NCBI RefSeq assembly: GCF_018446385.1
Contig: NC_055987.1
Span: forward strand, 8,393,705-8,457,704
Source of the DNA: Zingiber officinale
Taxonomy: Eukaryota; Streptophyta; Magnoliopsida; Zingiberales; Zingiberaceae
Direction: 5' to 3'
Length of the DNA: 64,000 nucleotides
Position 1 is the stretch's first letter, and each line of letters begins with the position of its first letter. Made by a program: the position numbers and the translations under genes. The notes below the pieces were generated by a model that did not search any database, was not told the origin of the DNA, and saw only the letters and a program-made list of their open reading frames with translations. Positions 26,123 through 37,052 of this stretch are shown piece by piece.

Positions 26123-26766
26123 TCGAGTCTAGTCGAAGGAGGCAATGTCCGACTGACTGGACCGCCGATCTGTCGAACAATGATCATTGCCTTAGGCCGC
26201 TCGGCCATGCATAAGGATGCTCCTCCGAGCGGCGATATCTGTCCGTTCGGCGATACTTTGTCCGTGCCTTGTATTTTCTTGGAATCGATGTCCGTTGTTC
26301 TCCCACACTACCCATCACGTGCTCTGCGCACGGTAAGAGGAGCTCATTAAATGCGGCTAGTAACCGGCTGACACGTGGCGACCGTGCATTTGTCAGAGTA
26401 TGGCGGTTGCGTCACTTCCGATGGGACAGCCGCCGTTTGAAACGGACGATCCGATGACAACCTCGATATCGACGACCTGGATCGGACGGTGGAGATCGTT
26501 TCCGGGCGGCGATATAAGATCCTTGACTTCGTTTCCGCCGCATTTCGTCTTCTTCGTTTCCAGACTCCTGTCATTCCCCCTCTCGCCGGCGACCTTGTTC
26601 TCAGACTTTCCGACGATCACACGGCTTCTTCCGGTCATCTTCCTCGCTTGTAAGAGCCTTTTTCTCGCTTCAGACGCATTCTTCTTTCTGTTAATCATCC
26701 TTTTCAGCCGGTTTTCTTCCATTGCTTGAACCATCCTCTTCTACCCCGCATTCTGGCCTTTCGATC

Positions 26767-28941
26767 ATGACCAGTACCTCGCAGTCAACCGGCGGTGCTC
26801 CGGGTCTTTGGTACTCGAACATGGAAAGTCGGTTCGACGAGGAAGACGCCATGCGCCTCACTCGAGCATATGACCTACCGACCGACCACGAAATAGTGTT
26901 AGCCACGCCTTCCGATCGGCCTAACGATCCTCCGCCCGGCACTGCTGTCTTCTTCCGGGATCAATTCCTGGCCGGACTACGTTTTCCTCCTCACAAGTTT
27001 TTCTTAGAAGTTTGCAACTATTTCCGCATTCCGCTCGGCCAAGTAGTTCCTAATTCTATTAGGTTGCTGAGTGGAGTGGTAGTTTTGTTCAAACTGAACG
27101 GCATTCCCTTAACCCCAAAAATCTTCCACTACTTCTACTATCCCAAGCAAGCCGAGTGGGGCACCTTTGTTTTCCAATCTAGGATAGGCTTCGTCCTTTT
27201 CGATAATATGTCGAGCTCCAACAAACACTGGAAGGAGTATTTTTTTCTATATACGCTTTCCCGAGCGGCCCACTTTCCGCACCAAGTGGCAGACGGCTAT
27301 GCCTGCGCAACCGGAGCTCGGCAAGTTTAGAGGTGACGCAGACTATCTCCATGCAGCCGAACAGCTAGTCGGTCAGCGCTATCACATTGACAAGATGTTT
27401 CTCCCAGGAGTCATGCATATATTCGGCTTGTCTTCTACACCAGCCGATCTGCCTTGTAGCATGAGTAAGCTTCCCTATCTTCCCCTTTATTTTGTTCTAA
27501 CTGATTTATTCTCTGCTTCTGCAGCTGAGGTCATGTGGCGGGCCAGAGCCACCGAGAAGGTCAAACTGAAGGCCGCTCGGATTGAGGCGGTGACGAGCCA
27601 GGAGGCCGCCGAACGGGGCCTTGCTCCGGCTGATCCGGCCGGCGAAGAGGGTGAGGGGACGCCAACGGTCCCAGAAGCCCCGGACGCCCTTGCCCCTCCC
27701 GATGAGGCCACGGGCAATATAGAACCTGCGAGTGAAGCTGAAGTGGAGGGCCGTTCGGCCGATGATGTGCCGCTGCGCACTCGGAAACGCCGGCGACCGG
27801 AATCCGCACCTGCCTCTACACTTGATGAGCCACAACCTGAGCGGGGTGCAGATGCGCCGGTGCTGTCCGGAACAGTTTCCTTCGAGAGTACCCCGACCCC
27901 TCAGGATTCCCCGAGGGCCAGCTTGGAAGTGCCGCCGTCCAGCCCTTCGAGGACTCGACGACGTCTCAGGCGTTTAGGCGAGCTACCCACCTCTTCTGCT
28001 GGCGAGCCATCTCAGAGCGGGCCGAGCGGCCAGAATTTACTTAAAACCGTTCTGCGCCTCCCTTCAGAGGCGTACATGGCTGCCGCCGATCGGCCGGTGT
28101 TTCCTGAGCAGATGATCACCCTGACGGGCCCTCTCGCACAAGCTTGGATAGATGCTCGGAGTCGGATAGCTAAGTTGACTCCCGGGCAGCTCGGCGACAA
28201 CAACCTTCAATCAGCCACCGGGGTATAGCCCTTCCCCCTCTTCTCTCTCTTATTTGAAGTTTTTACCCTGTTCGTGTTTGCTAGCAGAACTGGGTGGAGC
28301 AGATCGCCATTAGCGATCGGTTGGCCGAGCTGGAGGAGGAACTGAAGAAACAAAAAACAGCGGGGGACGCCAGGCAGTCGACGGCCGCTCTGGAGAAGGC
28401 CAAGAAATCGCTAGAAGCCGAACGGAAACGAGCCTCTGATCTGGCGAGCAAGGTTGTTCGGCTTGAAACAATGATTAAGCAGCGAGACAAGGAGATCCAG
28501 ACGGCGACCACTCGGAAGCAACAGGCCATCAACGATATGGACCACATGAAGGTGGAGATCCGGGGGCTGGAGCAACGCATCAAGGACCTGGATGCTCTGC
28601 TGGCCACCGAAAAAGAGAGCCGCTCGGCTGATCTCCAAAGATTCGATGGAGACTTGAAGGCTCTCCAAGCTGCTAGCGACGCTGCCCATGCCGCGCTCAA
28701 GGAGTATCAAGAGGGGGAGTCGGCCCGCTCGGACGAAGTGAGGAAGGCGTTCCTCCGCTTGGAAGACTTCGGAGAGAAGTTTACCGACAAGATATCCCTC
28801 ACGTTCGAGGAGGCCATCAAGGCGGCGGTGGGCTATCTGAAGATCAAAGGTCACCTGTCTGCCGAGCTGACTATCCCCCCCGAGGATCTGGCGAGCGTGA
28901 TGGACGCCATCCCCGACGCTCTTTTTGATTTCGATGTGTGA
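26767..28941 (+). pseudogene. Antisense ORF of the Tat element (putative gypsy-type transposon protein), frameshifted
   Basis: Encoded opposite to gag-pol, between pol and the 3' LTR. Segment 1 starts at ATG 26767 (MTSTSQSTGGAPGLWYS) and holds a conserved-looking domain with FLAGLRFPPHKFFLEVCNYF. A one-base shift near 27280-27300 moves the frame, which continues from PAQPELGKF to 27464. Intron 27465-27524 (GTAAGC...GCAG) leads to a Pro/Ala/Glu-rich second exon 27525-28222. Intron 28223-28287 leads to exon 28288-28941, a Glu/Lys/Ala-rich segment predicted as coiled coil and ending DALFDFDV. A TATA-like GATATAAG lies at 26511. The family (annotated elsewhere as putative gypsy-type transposon protein) has no established function. 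Introns are inferred from splice consensus and frame continuity. Confidence 0.72.
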
Positions 28942-29079
28942 GGAGCGTTTCTGTAAACTTTTTTGAATTCCCGCCGTTCGGCCCCGCTTATTTATGTAAT
29001 GACTTTTTTGGCTTGCATATTAGATAATCTTCTGCTCCTTTCTATTTTAGCAAGAAATTTTTCCCTCGTCCCAACTTTA

Positions 29080-30310
29080 AGTGTCTCTCGATATTTATCG
29101 TCGGAGCTCGACGGCGCGGATATTTATAGCCGGTCGGCGCGGCTCTCGATTTTTAACGACGGGGCTCGTCGGTTTTCCGCTCGATTTTTATAGCCGGTCG
29201 GTGCGGCTCTACGGTTTAACGTCTGGGCTAGACGGCGCGGATATTTATAGCCGGTCGGCGCGACTCTCGATTTTTAACGACGGGGCTCGTCGGTTTTTAT
29301 AGCCGGTCGGCGCGGCTCTACGGTTTAACGTCTGGGCTAGACGGCGCGGATATTTATAGCCGGTCGGCGCGGCTCTCGATTTTTAACGACGGTGCTCGTC
29401 GGTTTTCCGCTCGGTTTTTATAGACGCCGGCTCGTCTCTCGATATTTATCGTCGGAGCTCGACGGCGCGGATATTTATAGCCGGTCGGCGCGGCTCTCGA
29501 TTTTTAACGACGGGGCTCGTCGGTTTTCCGCTCGGTTTTTATAGACGTCGGCTCGTCTCTCGATATTTATCGTCGGAGCTCGACGGCGCGGCTCTCGATT
29601 TTTAACGACGGGGCTCGTCGGTTTTCCGCTCGGTTTTTATAGCCGGTCGGCGCGACTCTACGGTTTAACGTCTGGGCTAGACGGCGCAGATATTTATAAC
29701 CGGTCGGCGCGGCTCTCGATTTTTAACGACGGTGCTCGTCGGTTTTCCGCTCGGTTTTTATAGCCGGTCGGTGCGGCTCTACGGTTTATCGTCTGGGCTA
29801 GACGACTCTGGCTAATTTTGACGCTTCCGTTCGGCGAAGCTTTTGCCCTCGTTTTTATCACTTTTGGTTCCTGTCACCCAGCTCGGATAGTATCTTGGTC
29901 GGCGCGGCTCTCGATTTTTAACGACGGGGCTCGTCGGTTCGTCCGCTCAGATTATTTATAGACGCCGGCTCGTCTCTCGATATTTATCGTCGGAGCTCGA
30001 CGGCGCGGATATTTATAGCCGGTCGGCGCGGCTCTCGATTTTTAACGACGGTGCTCGTCGGTTTTCCGCTCGGTTTTTATAGACGCCGGCTCGTCTCTCG
30101 ATATTTATCGTCGGAGCTCGACGGCGCGGATATTTATAGCCGGTCGGCGCGGCTCTCGATTTTTAACGACGGGGCTCGTCGGTTTTCCGCTCGGTTTTTA
30201 TAGACGTCGGCTCGTCTCTCGATATTTATCGTCGGAGCTCGACGGCGCGGATATTTATAGCCGGTCGGCGCGGCTCTACGGTTTAACGTCTGGGCTAGAC
30301 GGCCTTTTTA
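29080..30310. repeat. Tandem repeat block with hairpin cores in the Tat element
   Basis: About nine copies of GGCTCTCGATTTTTAACGACGG alternate with two related unit types: one centred on CGTCTGGGCTAGACGG, one on TATCGTCGGAGCTCGACGG. All are linked by GATATTTATAGCCGGTCGG. The linker recurs every 109 or 121 bp in most of the block. Each unit type has its own 5-bp inverted repeat around a GC-rich loop: CGACG/CGTCG, CGTCT/AGACG and CGTCG/CGACG. Non-coding. Position matches the hypervariable 3' region known from Tat-type elements. Confidence 0.85.
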
Positions 30311-30359
30311 AGGCTGTCTCCTTACCAGGTCGAGCGACCTTGGCCTTCCTTTCAAGTCT

Positions 30360-30800
30360 AGCTTGGATAATTACCCCCTGGCCGAACGGCTCAGGGTCCA
30401 CTTCGTCAAGTATCTTGGCTCGGATAATATACCCCCTTCCGAATGGTACGGGGCTTCCGTTTTTAGAGCGCTTGGCGCCAATTTGATCCGTATACCTCCG
30501 GCCGAGCGGCTCGGGGCCTTCGTTGTCGAGCGCTTGGCTCGGAAAACCATATACCCGGCCGACCGGCTCAGGCCTTCACATCGAGCGCTTGGCTCGTAAA
30601 TAATCCTCCCCGAGGTAGTCTCGGCTAAAATGTACCTGGCCGAGCGGCTCAGGCCTTCGCTCCAGGCAATAACGAATGCTGCTTATATTCTATACGCAGC
30701 CCGGCCAAACGGCCTGGGGTCTTCGGGTTCGAGCTCCCGGCTCGGATATAAACCTCCCGGCCGATCTGCCCGGGGGCCTTCGGGTTACGATGATAATGCC
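30360..30800. repeat. Second tandem repeat block (GCCGAGCGGCTC units) in the Tat element
   Basis: About six imperfect units pair CCGGCCGAGCGGCTC with GGCCTTCG and GAGCGCTTGGCTCGG. Spacing is irregular, about 60-100 bp. Lies between the hairpin array and the end of pol. Non-coding. Confidence 0.65.
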
Positions 30801-30890
30801 TTATATTCGCTCTTTTGACTTTTCATCTCTGCATTTCAAGTATTTAGTCGAAAAATGAAATACACAGGGTGATTTACAGTGATACACCTT

Positions 30891-33491
30891 TCACCCCGCC
30901 CGGTAAGGCTGGAGGTGGTTCGCACTCCACGGCCTATCTAGCTGCCGTCCGTCCTCGTCCTCCAAATAATACGCGTCCGAGCGGAGCTTTTCGATGATTT
31001 TGAAAGGGCCTGCCCATGGAGCCTCAAGCTTGCCGACATCTCCGACCGGCTTGACTTTCTTCCAGACAAGATCGCCGACTTGGAACGATCTGGGAATTAC
31101 GCGCCGGTTGTAGTTTTGCTTCATCCGCTGACGGTATGCCATCAGCCGAACGGACGCCTTTGCCCTCTCCTATTCTACCAAGTCCAGCTCCATGTTTCTT
31201 CGTTCGGCGTTGTCATCATCATAGCTCTGGATTCGGGCTGACTCAACGCCGACTTCGACCGGTATGACAGCCTCACCGCCATATACCAAATGGAACGGTG
31301 TGACTCCTGTCCCTTCTTTTGGCGTCGTTCGGATGGCCCACAAGACGCTCGGCACTTCATCCGGCCAACTCCCTCCCAAATGGTCGAGCCGAGCGCGCAG
31401 AATACGAAGAATTTCCCGGTTTGCGACTTCAGCTTGACCGTTGCTCTGAGGATAGGCCACGGACGTGAAATGTTGCTCAATGCCGTAGCTTTTGCACCAA
31501 TCCTCTAACATCTTCCCTGTGAACTGCCGCCCGTTGTCGGACACTAGTCGGCGAGGGATGCCGAACCGACAAATGATGTGTTGCCAGATGAATTTTTTAA
31601 CCATTTGTTCAGTGATCTTTGCCAGCGGCTCGGCCTCCACCCACTTGGAGAAATAGTCCACCGCCACTAGTAAAAATTTCCTCTGCCCGGTCGCCATCGG
31701 ATATGGACCCACAATATCCATTCCCCATTGATCGAACGGACATGAGATGGTTGATGCCTTCATCTCCTCTGCCGGTCGGTGGGAGAAGTTGTGATACTTC
31801 TGGCATGAAAGGCATGTAGATACTGTCCGAGCGGCATCTGTTTGTAAAGTTGGCCAAAAGTATCCGGCCAAGAGGATCTTCTTGGCCAATGAGCGCCCGC
31901 CCGGATGACCCCCGCATGACCCTTGATGTACTTCCTGGAGGATGTAAGCTGAGTCCTCCGAGCTTACACATTTCAGCAAAGGGCGCGAGAAAGCTTTCTT
32001 GTAAAGCTGATCTCCGATGAGTGTAAACCGACCGGCTCTTCTTCTGAGGAGCCGGGCTGCATATTCATCGGATGGTGTGGTGCCCGAACGGAGGAATTCT
32101 ATAATAGGTGTCCTCCAATCACTTGGAAACGCGAGGCCTTGCATCCGGTCGACATGCGCCACCAGCAGCGTTTTTTCAATTGGTTGCTGAATGGCGACCG
32201 GCGTTATTGAGCTCGCGAGTTTGGCTAACTCATCGGCCGCCTGGTTCTCCGTTCGTGGGATCTTCTGAATAAGCACCTCTCGGAAAGTAGCTTTGAGTTT
32301 TTCAAAGGCCTCAGCGTAGAGTTTGAGCCGAACACAGTTGATTTCAAAGGTGCCGGAAAGTTGCTGAGCGGCCAACTGTGAATCAGAATAGAGTGTCACC
32401 CGACCTGCTCCCACATGCCGTGCTGCCTGCAATCCGGCTATGAGGGCCTCATACTCTGCTTCATTGTTAGTAGCTTTGTAATCTAGCCGGACGGATAGGT
32501 GCATCTTTTCTTCCTGAGGTGAGAGTAGTAATATTCCGATCCCACTTCCGAGCCGAGTGGAGGATCCATCCACATATATTCTCCATATAGCTTCCGGCTC
32601 TGGCCTTTGCACTTCGGTCACAAAATCAGCCAAGGATTGGGCTTTAATCGCCGAGCGGGGCTGATATTGGATGTCAAATTCATTTAATTCTGTCGTCCAC
32701 TTGATGAGCCGTCCGGACGCTTCTGGATTCAACAGCACTCTTCCGAGTGGACTGTTCGTCCGGACAATAATGGTGTGAGCCAAGAAATACGGTCGAAGGC
32801 GCCGAGCGGCTAGAACCAAAGCAAAGGCCAACTTCTCGAGCCCAGTGTAACGAGATTCAGCCTCTTTTAAAATGTGGCTTAGAAAATACACCGGCTGTTC
32901 TTCGCCGTTCGCCCTCACAAGTGCTGAGCCTACAGCATGCTCAGTTGACGACAGATACATATAAAGTGACTCACCCCCGACCGGCTTGGCTAACACTGGC
33001 AGAGAATTAAGATATGTCTTCAACTCTTCAAATGCTCGGTCACATTCTTCATCCCACTGGAACTTAGTGGCCTTGCGCAGGATCTTGAAGAATGGCAGGC
33101 TCCGGTCGGCGGTTCTGGAGATGAATCTGGATAAAGCAGTTATCCGACCGGTCAACCTTTGCACTTCTCTTGTATTTCTTGGGGGCGGCATGTCTTGCAG
33201 TGCTTTAACCTTGCTGGGATTTGCTTCGATTCCCCGCTCGGTCACTATGTACCCCAAGAAACGCCCTCCTTTGGCTCCGAACAGGCACTTTTGGGGATTT
33301 AGCTTGACTCCATATTTGCGCAGCGTTCGGAAGGTTTCTTCCATATCCTTGAAAAGATCGGCCGCTCGGACGGATTTGATAAGAATGTCGTCCACATAAA
33401 CTTCCAGATTCCGCCCGATCTGCTCCTTGAACACCTTGTTCATCAAGCGTTGATAGGTGGCCCCGGCATTCTTCAATCCGAACGGCATCAC
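30891..33491 (-). pseudogene. Tat pol remnant: reverse transcriptase C-part, RNase H, second RNase H, integrase
   Basis: The main frame (33491 down to 31170) covers 773 codons. The reverse-transcriptase palm has YVDD at about residues 32-35. A gypsy RNase H/tether region follows at 145-290. A second, archaeal-type RNase H has YVDGSS (about 307), NEAEYEAL (about 345), YSDSQL (about 368) and ADELAKLA (about 420). Integrase has an H-H-C-C finger (about 522-564), WGMDIVGP, SDNGRQFTG and NGQAEVANR carrying the D, D and E. A TAG at 31170-31172 (minus) interrupts the frame, but the same frame resumes and ends with a chromatin-side domain (FQVGDLVWKKV, WAGPFKI) at 30891-31142. Upstream the reverse-transcriptase N-part (33492-34150) is scattered over several frames by small indels. 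No functional polyprotein is expected. Confidence 0.88.
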
Positions 33492-34039
33492 ATTATAACA
33501 ATATGTACTACGAAGCTTACCTTTTCTTGATCTTCCCGGGCGAGCGGCACTTGATGATATCCTTGGTAGGCGTCAAGCATGCAAATTAATTCGCAGCCGG
33601 CCGTAGAGTCCACCGGTGATCTATCCGGGCGAGGATAAAACCTTGGGGCATGCCTTGTTTAAATCTCGAAAGTCGATGCACCCTCCACTTGCCGCCCGCT
33701 TGGAGACCAAAACTACGTCGGGAACCGCACCTCGCGTATGTGGCGGTCTTGAAGTTTTTCCACCTCCTTGGGATAATGGCATTCGCTTCGCTCAAGTCCC
33801 TTTTTCTCCTTCATCGGCCGAGTCCGGTCGGACATGCAATTCATGCTACGCTAGTCCAGGTAACTCATGTGTCGACCAGACGAAGACATCATGATTTCGT
33901 TGGAGGCATTGGATCAGCTTCTCCTTCTCCCCGATCGGAGGCGATAAAAGTCGTGGCCTCCGATCGGGTCGGATGGATCTGGACTTCCTCCTTTTCATCA
34001 TAAATTAAAGCAGGAGGTTTCTCGGTTATGGCGTGTACC

Positions 34040-35953
34040 TCAATTCGGGGCGCCTTCCGAGCGGAACAAGCTTCTGCTCGGATCATCTCTATATAGCACC
34101 GCCGAGCTGCTAGCTGATCTCCCCGCACTTCTCCTACTTTGTCCTCCACGGACAACCGCTCGGAATTCGCCGAGCGCCGGTCGTCCCAAAATGACGTTGT
34201 AGGATGAGGGAGAGTCGACCACCACGAAGTTTATTGTCCTGGTCCTCCTGAGCGGCTCTTCTCCCAGCGAGGTGGCCAGCCGGATTTGTCCGACCGGCTG
34301 AACTTCGTTGCCCGTAAACCCGTAGAGCGGGGTCGTCATGGGCAGCAGCTCGGCTCGATCAATTTGCAGCTGATCGAACGCCTTCTTGAATATGATGTTG
34401 ACCGAGCTCCCTGTGTCAACAAATATGCGGTGAATGGTGTAATTTGCTATTACCGCTTTAATGAGCAGCGCGTCGTCGTGGGGCACTTCTACTCCCTCTA
34501 AGTCCCCGGGTCCGAAAGTGATTTCCGGTCCACTTGCCCGCTCTTGGCTACAGCCGACCGCGTGGATCTGCAGCTGCCGGACGCCCGCCTTTCTGGCTCG
34601 GTTGGAGTCTCCTCCGGTCGGCCCACCAGCAATAACGTTGATCTCGCCCCGGGAAGTATTGCTCCTATTTTCCTCCTCCCGAGCGGACGGTCGTGACCGT
34701 TCTCTGGACGCCCGGCGATTCTCCTGCCTCGGAGATCGGTGCCGATCGGGTGTCTGCTGATGTCGCCCCTCGGTGCGGGTCCGGTCAGCTTCATGAGTCC
34801 TACGTCTCCTGTCGATGGGAGGCGACCGTCGTTCGGCTTTCCTGGGAACAGGATTGGACACAAAGGGAAGGCTTCGGCAATCCCTCGTGTTGTGCGTATC
34901 CGTCTGGTGGAAGGTGCAGAACATAGGGGTCCACCTCTTCTTTGGCTTGGGCCGAGCGGCAACCACTTCTTGTACGTGCGATCTGGCGTGAGGGGATCGA
35001 ATTGCTTCGGCCCTCGGTCCTCTGGGTGGCTGCTGAGCGGTGTGCTGTTTCCGCTCGGCATGAACAGGTGCGCGCTCGGCTGGAGTTTCCTTTTTCCGAG
35101 CGGCTTGCGCTTCTTCCACATTTATATATTCGTTGGCCCGATGTAGCATGTGATCATAATCTCGGGGCGGCTTTCGGATGAGCGACCGGAAGAAGTCCCC
35201 ATCCACAAGGCCTTGCGTGAAGGCATTCATCATCGTCTCCGATGTGGCCGTGGGGATATCCATCGCCACTTGGTTGAATCGCTGAATATAACCTCGAAGC
35301 GATTCTCTCGGCTCTTGCTTGATGGCGAATAAGCTGACACTTGTCTTTTGATAACGCCGACTACTGGCGAAGTGGTGGAGGAAGGCCGTTCGGAATTCCT
35401 TGAAGCTCGTGATGGATCCGTCCGGCAACCTCCGAAACCACCGTTGAGCCGATCCCGAGAGGGTGGTAAGGAAGACTCTACACTTTACTCCATCTGTGTA
35501 CTGATGGAGCGTGGCTGTATTATCGAATTTACCCAGATGATCATCCGGGTCCGTTGTTCCATTGTATTCGCCGATCGTCGGAGGCACGTAGTGCTTGGGC
35601 AGAGGGTCTCGTAGGATAGCCTCCGAAAATTGGCGATTGATCCGCTCGGGGGAGGAGTCCGCTCGGGGAGCTTTCCCCTTCCTGTCATCCCGCCTTGGCA
35701 TTTCATCTGAGGAAGATCCTCTATCTCTTCGGGCTGGTATGGCTTCAGGGGTGCGAAATAAGGCCCGATGGAATGCGACGGTGGCTGGAGGTGCTTCCGC
35801 TCGGCCACCAGACGCAGATGTTGCTTGTTGCTCCGCCCGCTCGGCGGATGCTTTTTGTTTTTGCTCCATGAGTTTGGCGGCCCTCATCTCTACCAGAGCA
35901 TCGAGTTCTTCTGTTGAAAGCGTCACCGTGTGTTGTCGTCCAGCCTCGTCCAT
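34040..35953 (-). CDS. Tat gag-protease ORF (capsid, zinc-finger-like motif, aspartic protease)
   Basis: The 637-codon frame starts 46 bases after the 5' LTR. The capsid-like domain runs over about residues 120-290 (FLTTLSGSAQRWFRRLPDGS, then LFAIKQEPRESLRGYIQRFN). A Cys/His motif CTFHQTDTHNTRDC is near residue 345. A basic Arg-rich linker follows, then a retroviral-type protease with active site VDTGSS near residue 513 and the ILGRPAL block near residue 602. After LGRPAL the frame departs from the expected connection to reverse transcriptase; the matching continuation (DKVGEVRGDQ) sits in another frame at 33889-34155. A small deletion or frameshift near 34115-34155 therefore separates gag-protease from pol. 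Confidence 0.88.
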   Translation of the reverse strand: MDEAGRQHTVTLSTEELDALVEMRAAKLMEQKQKASAERAEQQATSASGGRAEAPPATVAFHRALFRTPEAIPARRDRGSSSDEMPRRDDRKGKAPRADSSPERINRQFSEAILRDPLPKHYVPPTIGEYNGTTDPDDHLGKFDNTATLHQYTDGVKCRVFLTTLSGSAQRWFRRLPDGSITSFKEFRTAFLHHFASSRRYQKTSVSLFAIKQEPRESLRGYIQRFNQVAMDIPTATSETMMNAFTQGLVDGDFFRSLIRKPPRDYDHMLHRANEYINVEEAQAARKKETPAERAPVHAERKQHTAQQPPRGPRAEAIRSPHARSHVQEVVAARPKPKKRWTPMFCTFHQTDTHNTRDCRSLPFVSNPVPRKAERRSPPIDRRRRTHEADRTRTEGRHQQTPDRHRSPRQENRRASRERSRPSAREEENRSNTSRGEINVIAGGPTGGDSNRARKAGVRQLQIHAVGCSQERASGPEITFGPGDLEGVEVPHDDALLIKAVIANYTIHRIFVDTGSSVNIIFKKAFDQLQIDRAELLPMTTPLYGFTGNEVQPVGQIRLATSLGEEPLRRTRTINFVVVDSPSSYNVILGRPALGEFRAVVRGGQSRRSAGRSASSSAVLYRDDPSRSLFRSEGAPN

Positions 35954-35979
35954 TGCCTCCGATCGGATGCAGGAGCGTT

Positions 35980-35997
35980 TCCCACAGACGGCGCCAA
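35980..35997 (-). promoter_or_regulatory. Primer binding site of the Tat element
   Basis: Two bases inside the 5' LTR the minus strand reads TTGGCGCCGTCTGTGGGA, where the tRNA primer should anneal. TTGGCGCC starts are common in plant Ty3/gypsy elements. I cannot assign the tRNA without a tRNA set. Confidence 0.6.
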
Positions 35998-35999
35998 TT

Positions 36000-36705
36000 T
36001 GATCCTGTCCGAACCAAGAGTCAGTGGACGCTGGGCATGTGGCGCTCTCTGCTGGATCCTCGAGTGCTCCGGCGAACCTGCAACAAAACCGAGCCGGGAG
36101 GGGTGCCCCGGCGACGGTCCTCCGACGCTCAAGTCAGGTAAGTGGTGGAGAAAGTGGCTGCCAAATTTGTATTATGCGTACCTTTGGCGAAGTAATAGCC
36201 TCTTTATATAGGACGGAGAAGGAACTGATGCACGCCCATCGAGGTGCGTACGTGTCAGCAACCCATACCACGGTATGCACTTGTCAGAGAGCTTACCTGA
36301 CGCCATGCTGCCACAGTCCGAGCATGTTTTTTGATGGGACGGCAGGACCACCCGTTGTCAGACTAGAAGTATGGCATAGCCATACGACTTGACGGCTGTC
36401 AGAAGATGTCCCCGTCTTTTACCCACCGTCTGACTGGGGTGCCCGGCCCGCCGGGCGGGCGATGAACGTCGTCCGGACGGCCTTGATTCTTTGCGCCGTC
36501 CGGGCGGCACCTCCTTCCGCTCGGTCATTACGCACTGCTTTATTTGAGCGTCGGACCCCTGGTCCCTACCAGAGTGCCTTTTACTATCAGATTTCCCTTT
36601 CTTCTGAGTCCGGTCGGCTCGCCCTTTTCCGGCGAGCCACTGGACCCTTTGACCTCCCCTCAACGTTGACTCCTTATGGGGTTCCGGATTTTTACCGCCG
36701 GATCA
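36000..36705 (-). repeat. 5' LTR of the Tat element (right copy)
   Basis: 706 bp, same length and ends as 25405-26110 with about 15 substitutions. Being next to the primer binding site and gag, it is the 5' LTR and should hold the promoter for minus-strand transcription. Confidence 0.93.
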
Positions 36706-37052
36706 GATTAGATTATTGAATTTGTTACTCTTATTTATATATTTGATTACTTTTAATTATTATTGTTTCGATATTCCATCCCATTGTCGTAACCATCATC
36801 ACTGGAATACTAACGCCGGCCACGGGCCACCCATAGCTTCCCTGACACCGTGCCACTACCAGCCGCCTGCCGCTTAATGGTAATTGAATTTAATTTGATT
36901 AGTTAATTAGTTAGTTAATTAAGGTCAATTTAATTAGATTATTACTTCGATATTAGCCACATATGACTTCCTATGTATCTAATTTGCCATTAAAGGGTAT
37001 TTCCTTAACATTGGATCATAGTAATTTCTATATTTATTCACTTTAATACAGG

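Larger units (their letters stand above)
25405..36705 (-). mobile_element. Tat-lineage Ty3/gypsy LTR retrotransposon, complete but defective
   Basis: The 11,301-bp element has 706-bp LTRs at 25405-26110 and 36000-36705, ends TGATCC...GGATCA and 5-bp target duplication GATTA (25400-25404 and 36706-36710). Transcription is on the minus strand. Order from the right LTR: primer binding site, gag-protease, reverse transcriptase, RNase H, a second RNase H, integrase, hairpin tandem repeats, then an antisense gene before the left LTR. The second RNase H and the antisense ORF between pol and the 3' LTR are known hallmarks of the Tat lineage. I count about 15 differences between the LTRs (about 2%), almost all transitions, which suggests a fairly recent insertion. 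Frameshifts and stops in pol and in the antisense gene make this copy non-autonomous. Confidence 0.93.

Noticed and set aside
25429-26350. ORFs of 115-122 codons, repeated in the second LTR
   Set aside because: LTR sequence; the duplication of the ORFs only reflects the two LTR copies.
26347-28854. Minus-strand ORFs of 75-147 codons across the antisense gene
   Set aside because: Shadow frames of a GC-rich coding region; the plus frames show domain character and splice continuity.
29080-30310. Regular repeats and spacers resembling a CRISPR array
   Set aside because: Units are not separated by unique spacers, the DNA is plant nuclear, and the block lies inside a retrotransposon.
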